Shown here: piece after piece, positions 8,295 to 14,935 of the stretch
Layout of the letters: each line of letters opens with the position of its first letter
Position numbering within the stretch: position 1 is the stretch's first letter
Assembly (NCBI GenBank): GCA_050945155.1
Contig: JBMNSK010000026.1
Span: forward strand, 1 to 18,900
Source of the DNA: JBMNSK01 sp050945155
GTDB lineage: Bacteria; Actinomycetota; Coriobacteriia; Coriobacteriales; Eggerthellaceae
Length of the DNA stretch: 18,900 bases
Direction: 5' to 3'
Position numbers and translations under genes: made by a program
Notes under the pieces: generated by a model
Seen by the model: the letters and a program-made list of their open reading frames with translations, nothing else
What the model was told of the DNA's origin: nothing
Database searches by the model: none

Positions 8295-8972
8295 ATGAAG
8301 AAAAATATCGCAAGCGCGTTACCGTATGAGTTCGAATTTAGTATTAATGATACCGCTCTGGTGATTATCGATATGCAGCGCGATTTTTGTGAACCTGGCG
8401 GTTTTGGCGAGAAGCTTGGGAATGATATTTCTCTCACAAAGGGCATTATCCCTAATGTTAAGAAGATGCTTTCTACAGCGCGTGATGCAGGTATGCTGGT
8501 GATACATACGCGTGAAGGGCACCGTCCTGATTTATCCGATTGTCCTCCTTCAAAACTAAATCGTGGTAGGAAGCAAGGCGCCGGTATTGGTGATTTAGGA
8601 CCTATGGGCCGTATTTTGATTCGCGGGGAATATGGCCACGACATTGTTGATGAGCTGACTCCCATTGACGGTGAGATTGTAATTGATAAACCAGGCAAAG
8701 ATGCATTCTATATGACTGATCTTGAGCTTATCCTTCGAACAAGAAATATCCAGCACTTAATTGTCTGTGGAGTAACAACACACGTATGCGTGAGTACAAC
8801 TATTAGAACCGCCAATGATCGTGGATTTGACTGTTTACTCCTGTCTGATTGTTCTGCTGCTTTTGATATTGCTGATCATGAGGCAACCCTAAAGAGTATT
8901 TGGCAGCAAGGTGGGATATTTGGCTGGGTATCAGAGTCCAACAGTGTTATTGATGCATTGGGAGGTAACTAA
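8295..8972 (+). CDS. Isochorismatase-like cysteine amidohydrolase, biuret hydrolase-like
   Basis: A 225-residue cytoplasmic hydrolase of the isochorismatase-like superfamily. The catalytic triad is visible: Asp26 in VIIDMQRDFC, Lys132 in VIDKPGKDAF and the nucleophile Cys165 in CGVTTHVCVSTTIRTANDRG. The block HTREGHRPDLSDCP (71-84), the GAGIGDLGPMGRILIRGE segment (95-112) and the DKPGKDAF loop closely recall biuret hydrolase (BiuH), whose published triad Asp36-Lys142-Cys175 is offset by exactly 10 at all three positions. BiuH converts biuret to allophanate and ammonia; other relatives are triuret hydrolase, RutB and N-carbamoylsarcosine amidase. The start at 8295 is chosen for AAGGAGG at 8282-8288. 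The stop overlaps the next start (TAATG), so it is translationally coupled to the second permease. The superfamily is certain; biuret or a similar ureido-amide as substrate is inference. Confidence 0.87.
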   Translation: MKKNIASALPYEFEFSINDTALVIIDMQRDFCEPGGFGEKLGNDISLTKGIIPNVKKMLSTARDAGMLVIHTREGHRPDLSDCPPSKLNRGRKQGAGIGDLGPMGRILIRGEYGHDIVDELTPIDGEIVIDKPGKDAFYMTDLELILRTRNIQHLIVCGVTTHVCVSTTIRTANDRGFDCLLLSDCSAAFDIADHEATLKSIWQQGGIFGWVSESNSVIDALGGN

Positions 8973-10603
8973 TGGCGACTTCGGTAATCACGAAAAAGGA
9001 AGGCACTCCACTATGGGTGTCTAGTGACTTAAACGGCTTTTTTGGCTTATTTTCAAATTCGCTGACTAACTTTCTAACTGCAATTGGCCTTCTGGCAGGG
9101 ATTATGATGCCCAACGACATCATTTTTGGGCGAATCGTACCAGCTACTGCGCTATCTATTGCTTGTGGTAATTTTGTTCTGGGACTAATAGCACGTCGAA
9201 TGTCAATCAAAGAAGGACGTTCAGATGTGACCGCTATGCCATATGGGCTTTCTGTACCACATTATTTTGTAGTTTCACTCGCCGTTATTCTACCGACATA
9301 TGTGGCTACTCAAGATTGGATGATTGCGTGGGCTACAGGCATTGTTTGGAATCTTATAGAAGGTCTAATTATGTTTGCTGGCTCTTTTTGTGGGCAGTGG
9401 ATAAAGAGTCATCTACCTCGCGCGGCTATGTTAGGCGCACTTGCTGGTTTTGCGGTAACTTTTATCTCAGGAGTTCCGATAGGACAGGTATTTTCTGCAC
9501 CTATGATTGGTCTCACTACGTTTGCCGTTTTAATGGTTGGGTGGCTTGGCAACAAACGCTTTCCGTTTAATATTCCTGTAGGTGCATTCGCTATCGCTAT
9601 TGGTACTGTGATAGCTTGGCTTACCGGATATATGGATTTATCTGCAGTTTCTGATGCTGTATCTAATTTCGGATTTCCTGTGCCAATAATGTGCGTTGAT
9701 ATGTTCGGAGTTGGATTTAGTCAAATTGCACCGTTTCTTCCAGCTGCCATTCCTTTGGGAATTTACGACTTCTTGGAAAGCTTGAACAATCTTGAATCTG
9801 CTGCTGTTGCTGGTGAGAGGTATCCAGTTGCTCGGTCGATGATGGTTCCTGCTACATTTACAATTCTAGGTGCATGTATCGGAAGTGTATTTCCTACAAT
9901 CATCTATATCGGTCACCCAGGTTGGAAGGCTGCAGGTGCAAGAATTGGTTACTCGTTTTTAACAGGTATCTGCATTTTAGTACTTGCTTTCGCTGGAGTT
10001 CTCGAAATTGTGACAGCAATTATTCCACTAGCAGCACTACTTCCAATCTTGGTGTATATCGGTATGGTTATTGGGCGACAGGCTTTTGAAACCGCGTCTC
10101 CACGCCATTACCCTGCAATCATACTTGCATTTCTTGTGTATGTGGGCAGCTTTATTACTGGCAAGATCGATAGCGTGATTGATTCGGTAAACACTGCTCT
10201 CACTAATGCAGGTGCGGGAGTAACGGTTGCTATAGGTAATACTCCTCTCGATGGTGTAGTCTCTGTTAGTACCGAAGTTTTAGCAGGTAATGGTGTTCCG
10301 TACAGTGGTTGGAGCATGTTGTCGGGCGGCGATATCATTATTGCAATGTTGCTGGCAACTATAGTTATATACATCATTGATCACAGGTATCTACGTTCAG
10401 CGGCATATGCAGTTATTGCTGCCGCCCTATCGTTTTTTGGCATTATCAATGCAGGAACCTTTGGTATAAACGCGAATCCAGAAGTTACCATTGGTTATCT
10501 TCTTGTGACTCTAGTTCTCATTGTGGCTCATTTCTATCGTAAAGAGGATAATAAGCCTATCGATGACAGTGACTTATTAGATACCGAAAAAGCTACTTCT
10601 TAA
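8972..10603 (+). CDS. NCS2-like xanthine/uracil-type permease, paralogue 2
   Basis: A 543-residue polytopic inner-membrane permease, paralogous to the protein of 6708-8249. Shared blocks are GFFGLFSNSLTNFL, FGRIVPAT, SDVTAMPYGLSVPH, LPRAAMLGALAG, IPLGIYDFLESLNNLES (acidic core at 267-276) and YIGHPGWKAAGARIGYS. Compared with paralogue 1 it carries roughly 20 extra residues in the loop near 395-450 (a polar, Asn/Thr/Val-rich stretch) and a longer acidic C-terminal tail. The ATG overlaps the stop codon of the amidohydrolase (TAATG) and GGGAGGT lies at 8960-8966, so hydrolase and permease are made together. This supports the view that it carries the hydrolase substrate or exports a product. Two related carriers in one operon suggest two related substrates, or an import/exchange division. 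The actual substrate is unknown. Confidence 0.82.
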   Translation: MATSVITKKEGTPLWVSSDLNGFFGLFSNSLTNFLTAIGLLAGIMMPNDIIFGRIVPATALSIACGNFVLGLIARRMSIKEGRSDVTAMPYGLSVPHYFVVSLAVILPTYVATQDWMIAWATGIVWNLIEGLIMFAGSFCGQWIKSHLPRAAMLGALAGFAVTFISGVPIGQVFSAPMIGLTTFAVLMVGWLGNKRFPFNIPVGAFAIAIGTVIAWLTGYMDLSAVSDAVSNFGFPVPIMCVDMFGVGFSQIAPFLPAAIPLGIYDFLESLNNLESAAVAGERYPVARSMMVPATFTILGACIGSVFPTIIYIGHPGWKAAGARIGYSFLTGICILVLAFAGVLEIVTAIIPLAALLPILVYIGMVIGRQAFETASPRHYPAIILAFLVYVGSFITGKIDSVIDSVNTALTNAGAGVTVAIGNTPLDGVVSVSTEVLAGNGVPYSGWSMLSGGDIIIAMLLATIVIYIIDHRYLRSAAYAVIAAALSFFGIINAGTFGINANPEVTIGYLLVTLVLIVAHFYRKEDNKPIDDSDLLDTEKATS

Positions 10604-10609
10604 GTTTTT

Positions 10610-10641
10610 TCAAAGGGGGATATTAGGATATCCCCCTTTGA
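10610..10641 (+). terminator. Perfect 14-bp stem-loop after the permease operon
   Basis: TCAAAGGGGGATAT (10610-10623) and ATATCCCCCTTTGA (10628-10641) are perfect complements around a TAGG loop, six bases after the stop codon. The run of T (10605-10610) lies before rather than after the stem, so this is not a standard intrinsic terminator on the plus strand. It probably marks the 3' end of the island transcript or stabilises it. Confidence 0.6.
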
Positions 10642-10708
10642 TACCTAATGTTCCAGGAATCGCATATACCTTTCGTCTGTCCTTGCTTCGTTATCAGATT
10701 TTTGTTCG

Positions 10709-10807
10709 TGTCCTAAAAAGGTAGGGACATCGTTTGCATTAAAAATTCTGGGGTAGTGGAGCCCCTCTCGGGCAGGACATTCACTCCGAGCCTTGTAACT
10801 AGAATTT
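10709..10807 (+). other. Potentially structured leader segment upstream of trxA
   Basis: Several complementary segments lie together: TGTCCTA (10709-10715) with TAGGGACA (10722-10729, one bulge), and an outer pair AAATTCT (10743-10749) with AGAATTT (10801-10807). The outer pair encloses GGGG/CCCC and CTCGG/CCGAG hairpins, giving a possible three-way junction. It does not match a riboswitch class I can recall. On the opposite strand the same stretch reads as an open protein tail, so it could instead be a gene relic. Beyond this and the sites listed at 10818 and 10905, the 310-base gap 10642-10951 shows no gene I can support. Confidence 0.25.
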
Positions 10808-10817
10808 GTCGCTTTTG

Positions 10818-10832
10818 TGATAATTGTTATCA
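10818..10832. promoter_or_regulatory. Fur-box-like palindrome upstream of trxA
   Basis: TGATAATTGTTATCA is a 6-3-6 perfect palindrome. It fits the 7-1-7 Fur consensus TGATAATNATTATCA with one mismatch among the 14 defined bases. A TATAAA-like -10 lies downstream at 10879-10884. A PerR- or Fur-type repressor could bind here and control trxA. Confidence 0.45.
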
Positions 10833-10904
10833 GTAAAGCAACAATTCCTGAGATTCTCTGTTTCTTCTTATTGGAAGTTATAAAATCGCAATTGAACAAT
10901 GGAT

Positions 10905-10930
10905 GTTCACGGTTCGTAAGAACGGTGAAC
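10905..10930 (+). promoter_or_regulatory. Hairpin/operator-like inverted repeat just upstream of the trxA ribosome binding site
   Basis: GTTCAC (10905-10910) and GTGAAC (10925-10930) flank GTTC (10912-10915) and GAAC (10920-10923) around a GTAA loop: ten pairs with one G/G mismatch. It ends eight bases before the AAGGAG of trxA, so it could be an operator, or an RNA hairpin affecting translation. Confidence 0.4.
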
Positions 10931-10951
10931 GAATGCTTAAGGAGAATAGAT

Positions 10952-11266
10952 ATGGCAGAGAAAGTTACATCAGAGGATTTCAAGGAAAAGGTACTGAATG
11001 CATCAGGCCCCGTCATGGTTCAGTTTTTTGCTACCTGGTGTGGACCTTGCAAGATGCTTTCGCCGGTAGTCGATGAGGTAGCCCAAGAAGTAGAGGGCAA
11101 AGCGAAGGTATATAAGCTTGACGTTGACGAAAGTCAGCCAGTTGCTCTGACCTACGGCGTTATGAGTGTTCCGACCATCCTGGTTTTTAAGGATGGACTG
11201 GTTCAAAAGCAGGCAGTTGGTGTTCAGTCTAAAGATACCCTGCTTGGACTGCTCAATGTTGGTTAA
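10952..11266 (+). CDS. trxA: Thioredoxin
   Basis: A 104-residue classical thioredoxin, the cytoplasmic dithiol protein that reduces protein disulfides and is itself reduced by thioredoxin reductase (trxB, 13901-14827). The redox motif WCGPCKM has Cys30 and Cys33, the cis-proline is Pro74 in MSVPTILVFKDG, and the length is normal for a single-domain thioredoxin. The start at 10952 has AAGGAGAA at 10939-10946. An in-frame upstream ATG at 10817 would add 45 residues of non-thioredoxin sequence and is rejected. The gene appears monocistronic: a structured leader with a Fur-like palindrome lies before it and a strong bidirectional terminator after it. It is separated from trxB by the minus-strand Tm-1-like pair. 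Confidence 0.95.
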   Translation: MAEKVTSEDFKEKVLNASGPVMVQFFATWCGPCKMLSPVVDEVAQEVEGKAKVYKLDVDESQPVALTYGVMSVPTILVFKDGLVQKQAVGVQSKDTLLGLLNVG

Positions 11267-11295
11267 ATATCAGGGGACCTCCTCCGGGTTAAAAA

Positions 11296-11335
11296 GAAGG
11301 CCAAAGCACTAAGCTTTGGCCTTCCCCTTTTTATG
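11296..11335. terminator. Bidirectional intrinsic terminator between convergent genes
   Basis: GAAGGCCAAAGC (11296-11307) and GCTTTGGCCTTC (11313-11324) form a perfect 12-bp stem with an ACTAA loop. CCCTTTTT follows on the plus strand; the AAAAA at 11291-11295 gives a T run for the minus strand. It ends trxA and the convergent minus-strand operon. Confidence 0.9.
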
Positions 11336-11384
11336 TCCTAATTTTTTCGCTATCAGTACGGGCAGAAATGCTCCATCAATCTAT

Positions 11385-12218
11385 CTAGTCGGTGCGAATG
11401 GACTTAAAGGCTTCCGTCTGCTCTTTAATGCCGCGCTCTGCAGCCAAGCGCTCAATGGAGGTTGCACCGAAGAAGCCATCGAGACCAGGAATATGATGAA
11501 TGACGTAGGCAGCATCGTCTGGTTGGGAAATCGGGCCGCCGTGACAGATGACCATAGCTTCAGGATTTTCGTTCTTTACTACCTCTTGAATGCCCGTAAT
11601 GATTTCAACAGATTCATCTAAGCCGCGGGCTGTTTCTGCACCGATGGTACCGCCGGTGGTAAGACCCATGTGAGCAACGATGATGTCAGCGCCCGCGCGT
11701 GTCATGGCAAGTGCAGACTCTTTGTCAAATACATAGGGGCAGGTGAGCATGTCAAGCTTGTGAGCTTCAGCAACTGCGTCGACTTCAAGTTGGTATCCCA
11801 TGCCGGTCTCTTCGAGGTTCTTACGGAAGTTGCCGTCGATAAGACCTACGGTCGGGAAGTTCTGAACGCCGTTGAAGCCCTCATCTTTTAGTTGCTGGAG
11901 GAACTTAGGCATGATGCGGAATGGGTCAGTGCCGTTGATGCCGGCAAGAACAGGAGTGTTCTTTACGACCGGAAGAACCTCTGCGCCCATTTCGATAACG
12001 ATCTCGTTTGCGTCGCCGTATGCGAGCAGTCCTGCAAGAGAACCACGACCAGCCATACGGAATCTGCCGGAGTTATAAATAACGAAGATATCAGCTCCAC
12101 CGGCCTCAGCTGATTTGGCGGTAATACCGGTACCTGCGCCAACTCCGAGAAGGATTTCACCCCTGGCACGCTTCTCTTTAAAACCTGCCAGAATTTCTGA
12201 GCGTGACTTGTTTAGCAT
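11385..12218 (-). CDS. TIM-barrel protein of the PEP hydrolase-like family (Tm-1 C-terminal half)
   Basis: A 277-residue TIM-barrel protein of the 'phosphoenolpyruvate hydrolase-like' family (Pfam PEP_hydrolase). Family blocks are LLGVGAGTGITAKSAEAGGAD (24-43), FVIYNSGRFRMAGRGSLAGL (45-64), NFPTVGLIDGNFR (120-132), HMGLTTGGTIG (183-193) and ICHGGPI (224-230). Conserved His and Gly residues at strand ends look like a ligand site, perhaps for a phosphate or nucleotide, but no reaction is established for bacterial members. The start has GAAAGGAG upstream on the minus strand. It is the second gene of a two-gene operon with the UPF0261 protein (12264-13481). In the tomato virus-resistance protein Tm-1 these two domains are fused, which argues that the bacterial proteins act together. 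Confidence 0.85.
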   Translation of the reverse strand: MLNKSRSEILAGFKEKRARGEILLGVGAGTGITAKSAEAGGADIFVIYNSGRFRMAGRGSLAGLLAYGDANEIVIEMGAEVLPVVKNTPVLAGINGTDPFRIMPKFLQQLKDEGFNGVQNFPTVGLIDGNFRKNLEETGMGYQLEVDAVAEAHKLDMLTCPYVFDKESALAMTRAGADIIVAHMGLTTGGTIGAETARGLDESVEIITGIQEVVKNENPEAMVICHGGPISQPDDAAYVIHHIPGLDGFFGATSIERLAAERGIKEQTEAFKSIRTD

Positions 12219-12237
12219 GGAAACTCCTTTCGCCTGA

Positions 12238-12258
12238 ACAGCATCCCACTTATGCTGT
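12238..12258 (-). other. Intercistronic hairpin in the Tm-1-like operon
   Basis: ACAGCAT (12238-12244) and ATGCTGT (12252-12258) form a 7-bp stem with a 7-base loop between the two minus-strand genes. No T run follows in the direction of transcription, so it more likely affects mRNA processing or relative expression than termination. Confidence 0.4.
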
Positions 12259-12263
12259 CATTG

Positions 12264-13481
12264 CTATGCTTGTTTGTTCATGAGCTCAATTAGCTTGTTT
12301 ACCGCAGTTTCTGCAAAAAGGTCATCGTTCACGTGAGCGTCAAGCTCAACGAGTTCTACCTTTGATTGGTCGAGGTTGGATCGTATGGCATTAAAGAGTG
12401 CCTCGTCTTCGCTCGGGCCATAGAATGGCTGACCTTCGGCATCAATCATTGAAACGCCGCGGAGAGGCAGCATGACCGTGCAGGGACCGATAGACTGGTT
12501 GACCTTTTCGGCAAGCTTTTCGCCTAAAGCCTTGTTTTCTTCAGCGGTTGTACGCATGAGCGTAACGGTGGGGTTGTGCTTATAGAGGTTGCGGTCCGTA
12601 AACTGTTTGGGAACCGTATCCCATGGACCGAAGTTCACCATATCCATAGCGCCAACGGAAACAACAGCAGGAACACCCATAAGTGCTGCAGCGTCATTTC
12701 TTTCTGGACCCGCGCTTAAAACGCCGCCAAAGAGTTCGTCGCACCACTCTGTTGTTGTGATATCGAGCACGCCCTTAATAAAGCCTGCACGTACCAGGGA
12801 TTCCATGCACTTACCGCCTGTGCCGGTGGCGTGGAAGACGAGTGGTTCGTATCCGCGTTCACTCAAAAGTTTCGTTGCTTTAGTAACGCAAGGCGTGGTT
12901 ACGCCGAACATGGTGCACGCAACTAATGGCTTTGCACTTTTCATCTTCGGAACGTCATGGGTAAGCATGCCAACCATGGCATGAATGGCGTTGTTGTAAA
13001 TCGTGATGGAGAAAGAGTTGATGCCTGAAACGTCGACGATGGAAGGGAACATATTAATGTCTGAGGCGCCGACATAGGGGCTTGTATCTCCGGAAGCCAT
13101 GGTTGAAACCATAACTTTTGGAACACCAATCGGAAGTTCGCGCATAGCAGCAGTAGCAATAGAGGTGCCGCCCGATCCGCCCATAGAGAATATGCCGTCG
13201 AAACGACCATTGTTATAGAGGGCGGGTATGAGTTTTTTGACTCCGTCGGTCATAGTTTGCGTCGCGAGCGCACGGTCTTTCTTTTCGACGATGACGGAAA
13301 GGTCGATGTCGATGGCTTTGGTAACTTCGGCATTGGTGATATCTGGTGCCCACGTGGGATCGAACACGCCACAATGAATGCAAAGCGTGTTAAGGCCTAA
13401 CTCCTTAAAGCGCTCTGCAACATAACGGAATTCATCTCCCTTGGTGTCGAAGGTACCTAGGATGGCAACTGTCTTTTGCAC
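12264..13481 (-). CDS. UPF0261 / Tm-1-like ATP-binding domain protein
   Basis: A 405-residue UPF0261-family protein. The N-terminus QKTVAILGTFDTKGDEF is diagnostic, followed by GVFDPTWAPDIT (38-49), a Gly-rich SMGGSGGTSIAT (99-110) likely to bind phosphate, STMASGDTSPYVG (126-138), FGVTTPCV (192-199), HATGTGGKCMESL (217-229) and GPWDTVP (285-291). The same domain forms the N-terminal half of plant Tm-1, for which ATP binding is known. I choose GTG at 13481 because GGAGGT (13487-13492, minus strand) lies five bases upstream and the protein then begins at the family's usual point; a longer frame to 13568 adds 29 basic, unrelated residues and includes the promoter. The bacterial function is not established. 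It heads an operon with the TIM-barrel partner. Confidence 0.87.
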   Translation of the reverse strand: MQKTVAILGTFDTKGDEFRYVAERFKELGLNTLCIHCGVFDPTWAPDITNAEVTKAIDIDLSVIVEKKDRALATQTMTDGVKKLIPALYNNGRFDGIFSMGGSGGTSIATAAMRELPIGVPKVMVSTMASGDTSPYVGASDINMFPSIVDVSGINSFSITIYNNAIHAMVGMLTHDVPKMKSAKPLVACTMFGVTTPCVTKATKLLSERGYEPLVFHATGTGGKCMESLVRAGFIKGVLDITTTEWCDELFGGVLSAGPERNDAAALMGVPAVVSVGAMDMVNFGPWDTVPKQFTDRNLYKHNPTVTLMRTTAEENKALGEKLAEKVNQSIGPCTVMLPLRGVSMIDAEGQPFYGPSEDEALFNAIRSNLDQSKVELVELDAHVNDDLFAETAVNKLIELMNKQA

Positions 13482-13539
13482 AGCGGACCTCCTTCTTCTC
13501 TTGGGGATTTGCGAAGCCTTAGGACTTAGCTTGCGGAAA

Positions 13540-13568
13540 ATCATAGGATTTTTACAAGTAAAGCTCAA
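13540..13568 (-). promoter_or_regulatory. Promoter of the Tm-1-like operon
   Basis: On the minus strand TTGAGC (13563-13568) and TATGAT (13540-13545) are spaced by 17 bases, and transcription would begin near 13533, about 50 bases before the GTG start. The -10 is flanked by an inverted repeat, GCGGAAAA (13533-13540) and TTTTCCGC (13582-13589), that brackets the promoter and may be an operator. Confidence 0.55.
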
Positions 13569-13864
13569 GTAAAATGGCTGCTTTTCCGCATATTTTCTTC
13601 CTTTTACCGACTAGATAGGTAATCTAATCGAGCATTAACTTTGACAACCTTGATTTTTTCTTGACCTTACTGTCTGGAATTTCAATAAGCTATCTTTTCA
13701 GGATGTAAACACCTTTATTGCGATTTGATGTTGCCCGTAGAAATTTTCCTTTGAGCTGGGAAAATAGAAGAGAACTATGAGATACGCGTCGCAGAAGACA
13801 AGCTTAGGTTACACTGTTTTTAAGAAGTAATGCACAGACAAAAGCTTCAGGTCGACGCACGATA

Positions 13865-13883
13865 GCAGAGAGATAGGCTCTGC
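13865..13883 (+). other. Hairpin next to the trxB ribosome binding site
   Basis: GCAGAG (13865-13870) and CTCTGC (13878-13883) form a 6-bp stem with a 7-base loop directly before AAAAGGAG. Farther up, ATTTTCC (13743-13749) and GGAAAAT (13759-13765) form another inverted repeat. Apart from these and the minus-strand promoter, the 419-base divergent gap 13482-13900 holds no gene; a TTGACA at 13641-13646 lacks a matching -10 at the right distance. Confidence 0.3.
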
Positions 13884-13900
13884 AAAAGGAGTGTTAGAAA

Positions 13901-14827
13901 ATGAGTTCTTCAATACTTGATGTGGCGGTGATTGGGTCAGGTCCTGCTGGCATGACGGCAGGAATCTATGCGGCCCGAGCCGGTATGAAGACCAGCGTCT
14001 TTGAGAGCCTGACCCCTGGTGGACAGTTGGCTCAAACCGAGCAAGTTGATAACTATCCGGGTTTTCCCGAAGGTGTAAACGGGTTTGACCTTGCCTGGAG
14101 TATGAAGCAGCAGATGGAACGGTTTGGCGTTGAAACGATAAACGCCGAGGTTATCGACGTTGATGTGACGGCCAATCCGAAAATAATACGAACTGCTGGT
14201 AATGCCTACGAGGCAAAGTCAGTCATTATTGCAACGGGTGCACGCCCTCGAAAACTTGGTCTTAATCATGAGGAAGAGCTTGCGGGTCATGGCGTTTCCT
14301 ACTGTGCAACCTGCGATGGAAACTTCTTTAAGGACAAGGTTGCTGTAGTTGTCGGAGGTGGCAATACGGCAGTAGGGGATGCTCTTTACCTATCCCGTAT
14401 ATGCTCAAAGGTTTATCTGGTGCATCGCCGTGATAGGCTGCGTGCGACCCAGATTTACTATGATTCGCTTGTTGACCAAGACAATATTGAGATTGTTTGG
14501 AATGCTCGACCCACGGCACTTTCGCAGGAAAATGGATTTGTTACCGGTGTCGACTTGCAGATATCAGACCCAGAAGAGCTGCGCCATATAGACTGCTCTG
14601 CTCTCTTTGTTGCTATTGGAACAAAGCCCAATACGGAGTTTTTGAAGGGCGCCGTCGCCCTAGATGAGCAAGGCTATATTATTGCTGATGACCACGGCAA
14701 AACGAGTGTTGAAGGAGTATTCGCTGCCGGAGATGTTCGTGAAAAGCCTTTGCGTCAAGTGGTAACGGCGGTATCAGATGGAGCCTTGGCTGCAGAGGAG
14801 GCTGCGAACTACGCCTCTCTTTGGTAA
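13901..14827 (+). CDS. trxB: Thioredoxin reductase (NADPH, FAD)
   Basis: A 308-residue thioredoxin reductase, which transfers electrons from NADPH through FAD to thioredoxin in the cytoplasm. Visible: the FAD-binding GSGPAG (12-17), TPGGQL (38-43), the redox pair CATC (Cys135 and Cys138), the NADPH-binding GGGNTA (152-157), HRRDRLR (175-181) with the basic residues typical of NADPH preference, and the C-terminal FAD motif GVFAAGDVRE (272-281). The length is normal for the low-molecular-weight bacterial enzyme. The start has AAAAGGAG at 13885-13892. It partners thioredoxin (10952-11266), from which it is separated by the oppositely oriented Tm-1-like operon. Confidence 0.95.
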   Translation: MSSSILDVAVIGSGPAGMTAGIYAARAGMKTSVFESLTPGGQLAQTEQVDNYPGFPEGVNGFDLAWSMKQQMERFGVETINAEVIDVDVTANPKIIRTAGNAYEAKSVIIATGARPRKLGLNHEEELAGHGVSYCATCDGNFFKDKVAVVVGGGNTAVGDALYLSRICSKVYLVHRRDRLRATQIYYDSLVDQDNIEIVWNARPTALSQENGFVTGVDLQISDPEELRHIDCSALFVAIGTKPNTEFLKGAVALDEQGYIIADDHGKTSVEGVFAAGDVREKPLRQVVTAVSDGALAAEEAANYASLW

Positions 14828-14852
14828 AATTGCACAGGTAAAAAACGACGAG

Positions 14853-14879
14853 CAAGCCGGCACAACCGAGGCCGGCTTG
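14853..14879. terminator. Terminator-like stem-loop after trxB
   Basis: CAAGCCGGC (14853-14861) and GCCGGCTTG (14871-14879) make a perfect 9-bp GC-rich stem with a 9-base loop. The T run after it on the plus strand is poor, so termination there may be partial or factor-assisted. Confidence 0.6.
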
Positions 14880-14935
14880 TATCATGTATATGACAGTATG
14901 TTTGAATGTTTACAAGTGAGAGAGCAAGATACCTT

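Noticed and set aside
10645..11016. Minus-strand 123-residue frame overlapping the trxA start
   Set aside because: It overlaps the start of trxA and has no recognisable domain or ribosome binding site; kept only as a possible relic in the findings.
13482..13568. 29-residue N-terminal extension of the UPF0261 protein
   Set aside because: The extension is unrelated to the family, contains the likely promoter, and the GTG at 13481 has an excellent ribosome binding site.
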